A DNA stretch of 64,000 nt from Lepidurus packardi (taxonomy: Eukaryota > Arthropoda > Branchiopoda > Notostraca > Triopsidae). Made by a program: the position numbers and the translations under genes. The stretch is from assembly GCA_023053545.1 (NCBI GenBank), contig JAKZAN010000142.1, forward strand, positions 16,162-80,161. The letters are read 5' to 3'. Positions 1 through 11,463 of the stretch are shown here, in pieces. How positions within the stretch are numbered: the stretch's first letter is position 1; each line of letters starts with the position of its first letter. The notes beneath the pieces were generated by a model. That model was not told the DNA's origin. It made no database searches and saw only the letters and a list, made by a program, of their open reading frames with translations.

Positions 1-2
1 AG

Positions 3-3000
3 TTAATTAACGCTGAAAAATACTATATCTATGCCCAACCTCAATACCTGAAGAACCGCATAACCATGCCGGAGGCTTCATATTTTACTTATAATAACGC
101 CATTGAGTTAAAGGAACTTCTATCAAGCGTAAATGAGCCAGCCTGTTTCAATCTTGTACTTATCGATAGATAAATGTTCAAAGCGGTTCGATAGATCCCC
201 TATCTCTTTCCTAATACAAGACTACTTGTCTTGAGTCCTTTTGTGACCAAGAGGTAATTTTTCGACCTAAATGGACAGGATTTTTGGATATTCTCAACAA
301 CCAAGTAAAAAAGCATCGAATAAGAACTATCTCGATTGCTCACATCTGTAATACCGACTCTCCGCAGATCCTCTCCAGGTGTCTACGACCCAACGATCAA
401 AACTCTGATGCTCACTGCTGAGCAGACTCCATTTATCTCTCATCTTGATCTAAGTGACTATAAAAAAGTCATTATAGAACCTGGTTAAAACCTGAAGTTC
501 AACAAACCAGAGCTTTTGACTGGTAACCAAAGAGTATTTACTTTGAACTCCTAAAATACTGGGAAGCTTATTGTTGAATCTCAAAAGGGCTTAAATATAT
601 AGGCGCAGAACAATTCCAATAAACTCAACGTATCGCTCAGACAGATCAGAAACATTGAGGAAGCCAGCGAAATCAGATAGTAAATATTAGTGAATTCACC
701 TAAAGATCACTTTAAAAATGATGGTTCGAATGCAATATCCTAGAATCTGAAGAATGTGGATATTAGAAGCGAAAATAGTTTGTGCATGAAAAGTGAGGAA
801 GGCCTCAAGATCCATAAACATTAAAGAGACAGGCAGCTTCACTCTATATTTAGCAAAAAGTTTTTATAAAGATACTCATGTCTAGGTTTCTACTACTTCG
901 GATCAGATCATTTAATACCCTACAGCACAAGTATCCGCTGTCTCAGCTCTCCCGCTGATCTTGAAACCGAATTCAGAACTAGTCCCCATCGAATTATGGT
1001 CATTTTCTGCAAAGAAGACTCCCTAAATACGATACCCCGACAGATATTTGCAAGTTAAAGAGTCAAGATTTTGGTTGTTTCATCTTACCATTTAGAAGGA
1101 TTCTTAACTGTAGAATCAAAAGAAATCCCAGATGTCGTGGCTCGTCTTTCCTAATACGATCGAAACTGTCGTTTAATCTATTTACTTGTCCAATAAAACT
1201 TCAAGTTTAATCCCCGATAACTCATTTAAAGGCTGCAAAAAGAGGAACAACCCTATACAGAGATTCAGTTCGATGATACAACACATCTATCAAACATAGC
1301 GAGTAGATTTAGGGAAAGGATCGTTAAGGCTTACGTTGTCTGCCAAGAAAACATCAAAGACACTGTCAGAAATATAATGCATAACCATAAAATTAATTTT
1401 TAGATTCACAGCTCGAAATCCTTGGGTCAACGTGCTTCTCCTTCATCGAGGCGCAATCTTAACAATGCTTCAGTTACTAACGTCCTCAAAATGAATGATA
1501 TCAAGTACGATCTTGTTGAGATAGACGTAAAAAAGCCAGTAATTAGTTAATAGTATGACAGTCTGTAGTCTATTCTGAAAAAGGAAACTGATCGGCATTT
1601 TGTTTGCCATGAGAAGAACACAAGACTTATTGAGATGTTATCTTCATTGCCTGGGAGTATCCATATTATAGGGAGCGACGACTAATTAGCCTTAAAGATT
1701 GGATAACTGCAAGGTAAACCAACGGTGTTACTCACATAAGGATAGGGAAACATACCTGTAAATATCGATCGCAATGGATCGTTTGTGATTTATTTAAAGA
1801 ATAAAGGAAGATTGGTGGCTCTCCCAAAAAACACGAAAGTAGTCACCTCTCTGAGACAGGTTGCTCAGTTATTAAAGGTGAGTAGCCCCCCTAAAAAGCC
1901 TAACTTGAAGCTGGAAGATTTCTAGAATGTCAAAATAGTCTACGATGACGCTTTATCCCGAGAGAACAAGATTATCCTGCTTATGTTCACCGATTAAAAT
2001 AAGCGAACCATTCCTCTGCAGGTTTCTCATTGGCAGGAACTACAGAATCTTGCGCGATAGTCCCCTAATACTCTTTTTATCGCTATGGTGGGTAAAGATA
2101 AGGCTCGGACCCTCAAACCTATCCCCTAAGACCTCAACGTTGTGCTTGTTAAAAGGGATAATGACTTTAAAAAAATATACAGAAATAAGTAATATCCTCG
2201 ACATGCAGGCCTAGATACTATTGTTGAAGAAGATGAGTAGGAGATCATCCTAGACTTAGACCACAGATACACTAGTATGCCTGATTCATTTCTAAATGAA
2301 TTGCTTTATAAGCTCGGTAATCCACACCCAAAATCGAAGGTGCCCGGCATAGGAAAATCAGAAGGCGGCCCTCATTAAAGCAGCTAATCTCCCAATAGGT
2401 AGGCTCCTAAAAACTACGATGATATGTAGACCATCACCGATCGATTGCGTTAATTTCTGCCAATTCTGAATGGAGAGGTTGTTAGGATATTGTTACCTTC
2501 AGAATAGCTCGATTTAAAGGATCTGCTCTCTTCGGAGTTCGATACTCTCATGATCGTTAAATACACGAATTTTGGTTATCTAGAGAGCTACCTTGCTCGC
2601 AACGCTAAATATCCGACTGTTGTTTTGTTACGAGATGATCTCCTCCCAAAAGCGGCGGAATTAGCCTCAAAATATCCCCATATTAGGATCATCAGAATCG
2701 GCTACCGCCAATAACAAAATGCAGTCGGCGTTACTCTCAGTCTTGGCCCACATCAAACCATTTAACTCTTAAGATGGATACTAGACTAAAATTTCATAAT
2801 TTAAAAAAGGCTCAACAATGAGCTCGACAGAATACAAAAGCCGACAATCAAGGGCTAATAAAATGCTCTCCTACCTTTAGACCATGTGTCACAAAAGATG
2901 GTCCTATGCTTAAACTCACATCGGAATGAATTTGTGAGGGTAGCTGTTTAGAAGATGTGCGGTGACAGAGTAGAGTTTCTATAATACTTCAATGCGGGAA

Positions 3001-3536
3001 ATCTCAGAGCAAGACTCGAAACTCTTTAGGAGGATGAGGTTGTTCTGATCCTCAGCAACGATGACCAGATTAAAGATGTAGAGAGTATCAATACAAGAAA
3101 TCAGCGATGCTACTACATCCGGTATATTTCAGACCATATGAAACCATCAGAAACCTTCCAATACAATGATCGACTATTGTACACAGGTTTCACCCTGCAG
3201 AGCGTCTCTAACTTCATCAATAACCTGGTGTACAAAACTTATAAAAGACTCGAGAAAAGGTAAAGATCAGCAAGATCAGGAGGGCGACAACTCAGACACA
3301 TCAGCTCAGCACGAAGTCTAAGAAATATGAGCGAATAAAAAAAATACCGAAGAAAATACATCCCCAGTACTTTCGGAACTGCACCACGATTCGAGTACTT
3401 TGATGATAAGTATGTGCCGATAGTGGAACCAGCAAAGAGTGGGCGAGGCAGACAAGCATAAGAAACTGGAGGTAATAGAGTATTGCGTCGACCCACGAAA
3501 GAGAGGCATAGTCAATTCTAAGAATATGGGTTTTGA
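3..3536 (+). CDS. Very large orphan protein, 5' end outside window
   Basis: One uninterrupted frame of 1177 codons reaches TGA at 3534-3536; it contains dozens of in-frame TAA/TAG and no TGA. I do not recognise the family. The product alternates hydrophobic beta-like strands with amphipathic helices in at least four stretches (for example around LVLIDRQMF, MVIFCKED, FDTLMIVKYTNFG and MVLCLNSHRNEF), which suggests several alpha/beta modules in tandem, perhaps diverged receiver-like or Rossmann-like domains; that is inference. The last ~100 residues are Arg/Lys/Ser-rich and likely disordered. No membrane segment or signal peptide is visible in the part seen. The start lies to the left of the window. 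It is followed 83 bp later by the co-directional U2AF2-like gene. Confidence 0.8.
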
Positions 3537-3619
3537 TGTTTTTCTAGTATAAATTAAATATACGAATACTCAGTATAGCTAAGTAAAGATTTTCTTAAGA
3601 CTGTTGAGTTATAGCCACC

Positions 3620-4850
3620 ATGGGCAGAAATTCAGACTCCAATGACTCAGACCATGCCAAGAAGAAAAAATACAAAAAGGATGCCAAGAAGAAAAGAGAT
3701 TATTCAGAAGACAGTACTGATGCTCGCAAAAAGAGGAAGCATAGAAAATCCCGTTCACGTTCGCCTGATCGCCACAAAAAAGATAGATTCAGACGCCGCT
3801 CTCCTTCCAGAAGCAATTGGGATTCCTACAGAGACCGAGGCAGGAGGTGGGATAGACCTGACTCCCGTCGCGAATGGTCCAGAGAAAAAGAGTAACATCC
3901 CAAACACATATGACTCTACTATCACTATAGGTTCTTGTATGATAGTCCTCCAAGTGAAGGAGGCGATACCTCTGACGATCCCGAAAAGATGCAAAAGCTG
4001 CGTCAACTAAAGGCCCAACAATAACTTATATCTTCAAAGGCAGATCGTAAACTATACTTGGGAAACTTACCTCCTAATATCACTGCACCCCAACTCATGG
4101 AACTCCTCAATGCAGCTCTCAAAAAGATGGAGATCAACACCTAACCAGAAGGTGACTCCATAATCAGTGCTTGGATCAATCCTGACGGGGTAGGACATTA
4201 TGCCTTTATTGAGTTTCGAACGCCTCAGGAAGCCACGAACGGGACAGCTCTAAATAATGCGACTCTCTTCGGGTATCAATTGAAAGTGGGAAGACCTAAA
4301 CAATACCTTGAGTATAACAAGCAGCTTATGGAGGATGTGGGGAATCTGAGTACGATGGAGGGAATTCTAAAAAAAATCGAGAATATAGGCCTGAAAGAGA
4401 ATACAGAACAGCTAAAGATCGAGGAAAGGATTATATGCCCTCCTACAAAAGTGGTAGTGCTTAGGCATATCGTCAACATGGAGGAGCTATCAATTGACGA
4501 GGAGTTTCAGGAAATATACGTAGACGTCAAGGAAATGGCCGAAAGGTTTGGGAAGGTCATATCAATTAGCATACCAAGGTATTTTTCGATGTCATTCTAA
4601 CATGTGCTATTGCTTACTACTGTTAATTAGACCAAATCCAGCTATCAGTGTAGAAAGCGCGCCCACTCGCGTGAAGGGTCTCGGCCTGGTGTTTATCTAG
4701 TACCAAAATGTGGAGATGGCGAAAAGTGCGAGGAGACAATTCGTGACGAAGATGTTTTCAGAAAAATCAGTATCTTGCGGTTATCTAGATGAGTAACGCT
4801 ACCACGCGGGTGAGCTCGACATATGCTAAAAAGTCGTTATTACTTTCTGA
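3620..4850 (+). CDS. U2AF2: U2AF large subunit-like splicing factor (RS + RRM + UHM)
   Basis: Nuclear pre-mRNA splicing factor that would bind the 3' splice-site polypyrimidine tract. Three exons with GT-AG introns at 3892-3930 (39 nt) and 4579-4630 (52 nt) give 379 residues. Residues 1-92 are an RS-type region (RSRSRSPDR, RRRSPSRS). An RRM follows at about 125-210 (RKLYLGNLPPN, YAFIEFR), and the C-terminal ~100 residues look like the U2AF homology motif (KVVVLRHIVN, GLVFIQYQN). Animal U2AF65 has two RRMs before the UHM and about 475 residues; only one is visible here, so the middle RRM appears to be missing. An in-frame TGA at about 3911 lies inside the first intron. The RRM1+UHM layout could also fit a paralogue such as a PUF60-like or RBM39-like factor. 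Confidence 0.75.
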
Positions 4851-4929
4851 AGCTTACGCACTTTCTCCAAAGTTTACAGATATAAAGATTACGTCCAATT
4901 GATATGCATTAGGCATTCTACTCTCAATC

Positions 4930-4952
4930 CAATTCAATTCAATTCAATTCAA
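4930..4952. repeat. AATTC pentanucleotide microsatellite, about 4 units
   Basis: A short perfect (AATTC)n run lies between the convergent 3' ends of the U2AF2-like gene and the next minus-strand gene. No function is evident. Confidence 0.9.
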
Positions 4953-4976
4953 AAAGCATTTCGAGCGCTTTCAGAA

Positions 4977-5920
4977 TCAATCCTCTTCTTCGGATATCTC
5001 AGCAAAAGAAGATGAACTACCACTATATCTTTCCATCAGATACTCCTATTTGTTTCGTTGGTACTCCGATTAGGCTTCCTGGAGCTGTCGCAATTTGGTC
5101 AACATCTGTAAGATGTCCTGCTCCGGTATCTCTTCGAGCATTATGGATTCGCCTTTGATGTGTGATGGTTTTAAGCAACTTATAAACTCGTTCACACTCG
5201 CTGGTTGCAGTTGGGATAAAAGGATACCTAAATGTTTGTACCAAGTTAAATTAGAATGATTAGTACTCATTTCATATTTGTATTTCTTTAGAGTCTAGGT
5301 ATCCACCCTGTGACCAACTGGGTCGTTTGCTTATGAATTTCGACTCACATCATAGGAAGATATACCCGCATCATTTCCAACTTAGGTTTTGAGAAGTGGC
5401 TTAGGATCTGCAGACGATCGTATAGCTATGTAGATGTCTTTCAGATAATAGTAGGAAGCGCTATACATTGGATTCTGTATACTATCCAGATGTGAGAACA
5501 GATAGTCAAGGTCTGAAAGAAAGGCCTTGGTACTCTTATAGCTGTTTTGTGATATTTTAAAAGCAATTTAGTCGTAGGTCGTGCGTGCTAGTCTCCATTT
5601 AAAAAATAGTAAAATTCAAGAATGAGAGATGAGTGCTTACGATCAGTATAGCTTGATATGAGGTCACTCATTTTTTTCAGATGAGATTGGTGAGCATTTA
5701 TTTTTTCCCAAAGTTCATCCCATTTGTTTTTGAAATGCCCAGATCCGACTTAACCAGACCTCTGATGCTGCTTTTTCAGAGTAGGACCCTTCGTCTGGTG
5801 GGATATTAGTTATCGAAGATGCTTTTAGAAACTAAAAGTGTGAAATAATGTAAAAGGTACATGCTTCGATCTGGAGGAAAGATGGGCTGGGTAGATGGGG
5901 CCAGGGCGCGGAGAAACCAT
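4977..5920 (-). CDS. Orphan helical protein, 5' end uncertain
   Basis: The frame runs from a candidate ATG at 5920 to TGA at 4977-4979 with one intron at 5588-5640 (53 nt, GTAAGC...TAG), giving 296 residues. The C-terminal half is mostly helical and Gln/Glu-rich (LTKLRQLQEAQ) with an acidic Ser-rich tail. The central part contains NKWDELWEKINAH and LFSHLDSIQNP. I do not recognise the family. The first ~60 codons read less like protein, and a second frame through 5760-5850 is also open and protein-like, so an additional small intron and a different start are possible. The 3' end faces U2AF2-like across 126 bp. Confidence 0.6.
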
Positions 5921-6172
5921 TCAGAAGGTAAGGAATAGGAAATCAGAAGAGCCGATTCGTCGGTAATTTGAGCCTACATTCTATATTTTTGACGGAAGTG
6001 GAGTATGATTTTGAATTATTATCCAACCTGTACATACAAAAATTGGAGGCATCAAACCTGAAGTGATCTCCTGTACCTTTTGAGCTTTGTGATTCCTCCT
6101 ATAAAAATATGCATGAAAGGAGGCGCCGGAATCAAACTCTATACATAATACATACGAAACTAATTTGCCAAC

Positions 6173-8494
6173 ATGAAGATAATCATCGAAGACTTGGTCG
6201 TCGAATTTCCATACACATTAGTCTTCAACGAACAGTTGTAGTATATGACCCACCTTAAGAGGGCACTGGACAGTCAAGGACATGGTCTTCTAGAGATGCC
6301 TACAGGTACAGGAAAAACTATCTGTCTGCTTGCTCTCTTAACATCCTACTTGAGTAGCCGTCCTCGATATAAAAAGGTAACTCATCAGAAAATTATGCCA
6401 GTTGGTCTATTGCACCCGCACTGTAGGAGAAATGGAGAAGACTCTCAAAGAGATCGATAATCTACTGCAGAGAAGATATAAAGTTGACCATAATAGCAAG
6501 AAGTTTTTGGTAGTGGGACTGACGTCCAAGAAAAACCTATGTGTCCATAAGGATGTTGACATTTGGAGACAGCACGACAAAGTTGACTACTAATGCCACA
6601 AAAAGACAGTTTCGTGGATGCGTCACAAGCATAAAGGACTGGAGTTGGAGTCTGAGATGCTATGCCCTTTTTTCTAAACATATGCTGCCTCAACCACCAA
6701 ACTCAGTCAGGAACAAAAGTATACTGTGTATGGACTCAATGAGCTCAAAGCCTATGCTCATGAAACTGTAAAGTGTCCTTATTTTACTGCAAAAGATTCG
6801 GTGAAAGACTCAGACATCGTAGTTTTTAATTACCTCTATCTATTGGAACCACGATTCGCAGGATCTTTCATTAAAGATTTAGCTAAAGACACAATTGTAG
6901 TGTTCGATGAAGCGCATAACATAGACGATGTCTGCATTTAAGCGTATACTGTTAAACTAACAAGAGATGTGCTCGAAGGTGCTGACCGAAATATCGAAAC
7001 CCTACAGAATAAGATGCAAGAGATGACAGTCTAAGCCCAGGGCAAATTCGAATAAGAATATCAGAAATTGCTGAAAACCCTGCGTGGAAACACCCCTGAT
7101 GAAAAGCAAGAAAAGGATAATGCTGTTCTTGATAAGAAAAAGATAGTACCTAACTCAATCATCAACACTTCCGAGTACCTCAAGAAGCTCAAACAAATCA
7201 ACCGCCTGCTCAAGATCAAACTGCAATACAAATATATACTCTACGAGGACGTTCGAAAGTTCACGGACGATATTTCTCTCCACACTGAGGTCTAATAAAA
7301 TTTCTATAAGCTTGTCTCTAGAAAGCTATCCTCAATTCTTGACAGTTTTCAAATATCAGAACTGGAGGCGTTCTCTTATCTTGAAAGGTTCGCCTTCAGC
7401 ATTGAAATGCTTCAGTATTCAAAGGGTTTCAAAATAATATTCTAACCCCACCCTTTTGATAGCGGGCTTGCTGATCCAAGACTTACATTTGCTTGTCTTG
7501 ATGCTGCCATAGCTATGAAGCCCGTTTTCAGCTCTTTTCCGTGTGTCGTACTCACTTCAGGGACGATAAGCCCTTTGGATCTGTATCCTAAAATATTAGG
7601 ATTTAAACCGATAATTTCTAAATCGATCAGCATCTAGTTAGCTCGAAACCCAATTAACCCAATGATTGTGACGTCTACAGTGGGACGAGTACCGCTTACT
7701 TCTGAATATACATCACGGCAGGACAAGAATGTGAGCAGAAGCTTTGGCTAGTTACTTTCCCGGCTTTCTGACGTGGTTCCCGATGGTATCTTAGCCTTTT
7801 TTCCTTCGTATCAGTACATGCAGTTCGTTGTCAAAGAATGGGACGAACTCAATATGATCGAAACACTAATGAAAAAGCGTTATATCTTTATGGAAAAAAA
7901 AGATCCAGTGGAGAGTTTGGACCAACTCCAGAAATATAGGAAAGCATGTGATATTGGCAGAGGAGCTATTTTTCTGGCCATCGCAAGAGGAAAAATTGCA
8001 GAAGGGATAGATTTTGAAGAACATTATGGTAGATGTGTTGTTATGATGGGGTTCCCAGTCCAGAACTCCAACGAGCCTATCTTGAAGTAAAGGATTAAAT
8101 ATATGGTCGAGAGCGGACAGATCAAGGATAAGAATACATTTTTCGAGTTCGATACTATGAGGCAATGTGCCCAGTGTTTAGGGAGAGTCATGCGCAGGAA
8201 GAACGATTATGGGCTCATGGTCATGGCTGACGTGAGGTTCAGGAATCATGGAAAGTATACCAAACTTCCAGTTTGGATTCGTAATTGTTTGGATAGCAAC
8301 AATATCGACATCACTATTGATGCAGCCATAGCTGAAGCAGGATCCTTCTTCAGGCAGATGGGCGTAGAACACGAGATGGTAATTAACATTTTAATAAAAA
8401 AATATGCATATCGTTTTGAATTTAGAGCGAAAAACTGTTTAAAAAAGAAGCATTTTTCAGCGCCCAGCTCGAGATGCTAGGCAGCATACATTGA
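6173..8494 (+). CDS. ERCC2: TFIIH helicase XPD/Rad3
   Basis: 5'-3' DNA helicase of TFIIH, acting in nucleotide-excision repair and RNA polymerase II promoter opening. Introns at 6377-6401 (25 nt) and 8379-8425 (47 nt) leave 749 residues, close to the ~760 of animal XPD. The N-terminus [14 protein letters not shown] matches the family start. Walker A MPTGTGKT is at ~42-49 and the DEAH box ([10 protein letters not shown]) at ~237. The four iron-sulphur cysteines are all present between them (NLCVH, QCHK, MLCPFF, VKCPYF). Helicase domain 2 motifs are clear: [42 protein letters not shown]. Several glutamines are TAA or TAG. The 25-nt intron is needed to connect RPRYKK to LVYCTRTV. The gene ends 55 bp from the convergent HD-domain gene. 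Confidence 0.97.
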
Positions 8495-8549
8495 TCCAAA
8501 TATGGTTTCAAGCAAGTCTAGAAAAGTATTTATGAATAGGGTATGGTAT

Positions 8550-9401
8550 TCAGTTCGAAGCTGGTTGGCCAGAATACTCGTGATCGTGAGAGCTATCCTT
8601 CATTAGTCTGTCTACCGAGTCAGCGATGTTTTGGAAATCTGATTTAGACATGTCCAGCACGAATTCCTCCATCACATTTACATAACTTTCATAAATTTTG
8701 ACGAAGTATTAGTTCTATCTCATGAATTCAGGGATTTTCACATGCAACAGCTTATCGTAAAAGTGATCCATAAATGACTACGATTGACCTTTCCGCTCAA
8801 TGTATTTGCTATCTCTCCCCACTATGTACGCCCTTAACTCTTCTCTCGAAGTAGGCCGCAAAGTGTCAGAAGTAAACAGAGCTTTTTTAGTCGAGTTGGA
8901 ATACTAGTAGGCTCGTATAATTCCTATGACACCTATTGCCTAGAGCCTATCAGCATAGCGGGGGTAGTAGTAGAGAATATCATCTTTCGCAGAGTATGAG
9001 TCTCCATTCTGACTAAACGACACAAGATCTACCATCTTAACAATCGTTTCCTCGCTCTCCTCCCCAATATAACGTAATGAAGCTTGGGAGGAAACGCAGT
9101 GGTTAATATTCCTAATTATCGAGTATAGGTTTTAATGGTTCTTATTCTAAGGGAAGAGTTTGGGGTCGTCAACGTCATGAAGGAGAGAAGCGAGTTACAC
9201 ACACTCAAATAGTGACAAGGAGCTTAAGGGATTGTGAGAGAGTGATCTTTGATAGGCCTGTAAAGCCTGTCGGACATGGTAGTTTACCCTGAGAGTATGC
9301 TGGAAGCCATGACTATTGCATAGTTGTTTCGACTGATAAAACTATTTGAGAAGAGAAATGCAAATGTTGACCGGAGCCGAAGACTTTTCTAAGGTTTGCA
9401 T
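8550..9401 (-). CDS. HD-domain metal-dependent phosphohydrolase
   Basis: Single exon, 283 residues from ATG 9401 to TGA 8550-8552. The HD-superfamily metal ligands can be followed in order: HGFQH at ~31-35, the HD pair in SLLHDVDDP at ~75-76, and a late Asp in YADRLQAIGVIGIIRA at ~170. The last element is characteristic of the uncharacterised YedJ/PF01966 group of bacterial and protist enzymes rather than of HDc phosphodiesterases or SAMHD1. Substrate unknown, probably a nucleotide or phosphorylated metabolite. No targeting signal is evident. The frame is also open upstream of ATG 9401, so a longer product cannot be excluded. It is convergent with XPD. Confidence 0.8.
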
Positions 9402-10259
9402 AGTGTGACTTTGTTGAGGAACTAAAATGTATATTGATTAGAACATAAAATTTAAATTTTCCTGCAAACAGTATTGTTCATTGTTCAATTCAACGGGACT
9501 AAGTTTTCTCAGAATTATCAACTGCTATTGTCTTAAGATCCAACCAACCAAACTAACCAGCACGTACCCATCACTCATTCCCTTATCATCTTTCACATAC
9601 TTTTTGCCTTCTCTCACCTTCTTAACATACTCCTCTCCCATCGCCATATAATTTTGGGTGCCCATGCTTCCATGATATCCTTTCATCGTATATACTGCGG
9701 CAGACTCAGAAGTTGCTGTTCGTTGAAGAATAGTGTCCAAAGTGCTTGCAGTGGTGTGGAACAGCAGTTAAGACAGGGTAGCATCGAAATATGATATTGT
9801 CAGGTCATTTAAGCTTAAAGATGGACAGGTTGAAACGATTATGGATTTTTTTATTAAAAAAGAATGAAAAATAGAAGAGCAAGAAATGAAAGGAGTTTAG
9901 TTTGAGAAAAATGAGTATTGATTGTGGTTTAGTGAAGGGGTTGAGGTGAGTGTGTATGGGCTGGGAAGTTAATACGTCAGTGGTAATAGGGAGATAATCG
10001 ATTATTTAAGAGTAGAAAAATAATTCTCCACAGAAGCAGAGTATATCTATCAACCCCGTGCATACCAGCCTGAATGCTATTGGAAAATGGGCACTGGAAA
10101 AGATTATAATTTTATAAATCGTACAAATTCAAGGCTAGATCCCTTACACAACAAAACCCACTGCCCTTCCAAAAACTACTCAAAATTTACTCTTATTTTT
10201 ATCGTTTTCATTCTCTTTCATTCTTCCCCAAAATCTCGGATAATCACCAATCTCATCAA
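9402..10259. other. Weakly coding stretch upstream of the HD-domain gene
   Basis: About 860 bp between the HD-domain start and the small HTH gene. On the minus strand between 9490 and 9830 one frame encodes a protein-like segment (TMKGYHGSMGTQNYMAMGEE, then KKVREGKKYVKDDKG). ATG 9686 and a possible GTACGT intron ending near 9530 would give a peptide of about 43 residues. I could not find a convincing full gene model. The plus strand holds only short frames. The remainder is AT-rich and presumably carries the promoters of the flanking genes. Confidence 0.3.
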
Positions 10260-10770
10260 ATGCGAGGCCGAAAAGCCAAGTGCAAATACGCCAAAGTCTC
10301 CAATCTCGTCAAAAGGCAGTTCATTCAGAAGGTCACCCTCAAAAACTGCACCATCAAACAGGTAAGAATTTTTATCAACACCTCAAAAACCTCTTATACC
10401 TACCAAATTTTTCCAAATACAACTCCCAAATCACCCCCATATTTCCTTTCCCTCCTCTTAGGCCGCCAAAGAGTTCAAAATTAACTACTCCACAGCCAAA
10501 ACTATCTATAGACTCCATAAAATCAAGTCAGCACGTCTTATAGACTCCAAAGATGCAATCCATTGGAAGATGCAGCCTTAAGACGATACCGACTCTTTCA
10601 ATATCCGAAAACAATGTCATTTCCGATAACTCTAAGGTATCAAGAGAAACATCGCACCCTTGAGCCCCGACAAAAGACTGTTGTCTCCAACCAAGATTCT
10701 GAAATTGAATGCTCAGAAATCCGTAGTCACACGAGTCTAAATCGTTTCGACGATCGGCAGTTGCTGCTGA
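10260..10770 (+). CDS. Small basic helix-turn-helix protein
   Basis: Two exons joined across a 100-nt intron (10362-10461, GTAAGA...CTTAG) give 136 residues. The N-terminus is strongly basic (MRGRKAKCKYAKV). It is followed at ~18-55 by a compact trihelical segment, QFIQKVTLKNCTIKQAAKEF then KINYSTAKTIYRLHK, with the spacing of a homeodomain-like or Psq-type helix-turn-helix. This suggests DNA binding. Such domains occur in small regulators and in transposase-derived proteins; nothing else here points to a transposon. The C-terminal ~60 residues are polar without recognisable motifs. The start is the only ATG ahead of the domain in frame. Confidence 0.65.
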
Positions 10771-11463
10771 TAGGGCCATTCTTTAGCTAAAAATGTCTGG
10801 ATCTAAGTTTATGGATCTTAGGCTTATGATTTCTTATCTCTTTTTGTGATTCTAACAAATAAAAACAAAGGTTGTTAGGAGGGAAAGTGTATTTGTGCAT
10901 GCGTCAAAACCCTCTCGTAGAAATAGGTGAGGATAACGATTTAAAGGAAGTGAGTACTTCTAAGGCCAACTAGAAAGAAATGGAGTTCAGTGGCCAGAGA
11001 AATGTCAATATAACTTAGGCTATATCGATGTTGAGGACAAGGATCTGATTGTAACAAATGAGTGAGTGAATAATGGCGAAGGCATGCCACGGCAGCAATC
11101 CCTTTATAGTTCTCTAATTTGGTATATAAATTGTATTTATTCACATTACTTCTGTCCTAAATGCTTTGCCATCTTTATTAGGGATGTCTCAGATAAAAAA
11201 GATGATCCTTTACTCGACAATTAATCAATTAATACACTTTATGCACGTCAGTCGCCTTTAAAAATACTCATATTTTAGGGGAAATCCCTATTCAGTCATT
11301 CAGCCCTATATCTTTTCATGCAAAATTCCTTTTATTCAATTATGGCAATGCGTGCTTCCTCATAATGACCAAATATCAAAGCTAACTCACTCGTACTCTA
11401 TTTAATGACAAACTAATGTGTGGTCATCACGCTGTCAGCACTTCCATCATTACACATATCCTA
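10771..11463. other. Intergenic, no gene recognised
   Basis: About 690 bp between the HTH gene and the 3' end of the arrestin-domain gene. A minus-strand frame at 10941-11144 starts with ATG but has no family signal, and its code-6 extension runs into unrelated sequence. AT-rich; no RNA gene recognised. Confidence 0.5.

Noticed and set aside
1945-2214. ATG-started frame of 89 codons on the plus strand
   Set aside because: It lies in another frame inside the continuous 1177-codon orphan; no family signal.
3892-3930. In-frame TGA in the U2AF2-like gene suggesting a pseudogene or programmed frameshift
   Set aside because: A 39-nt GT-AG intron removes it and restores SREKEFLYDSPP in phase.
5760-5850. 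Possible +1 frameshift in the minus-strand orphan, as seen in Euplotes
   Set aside because: Euplotes uses TGA as Cys and stops at TAA/TAG, the reverse of this window; an unsolved small intron or start is simpler.
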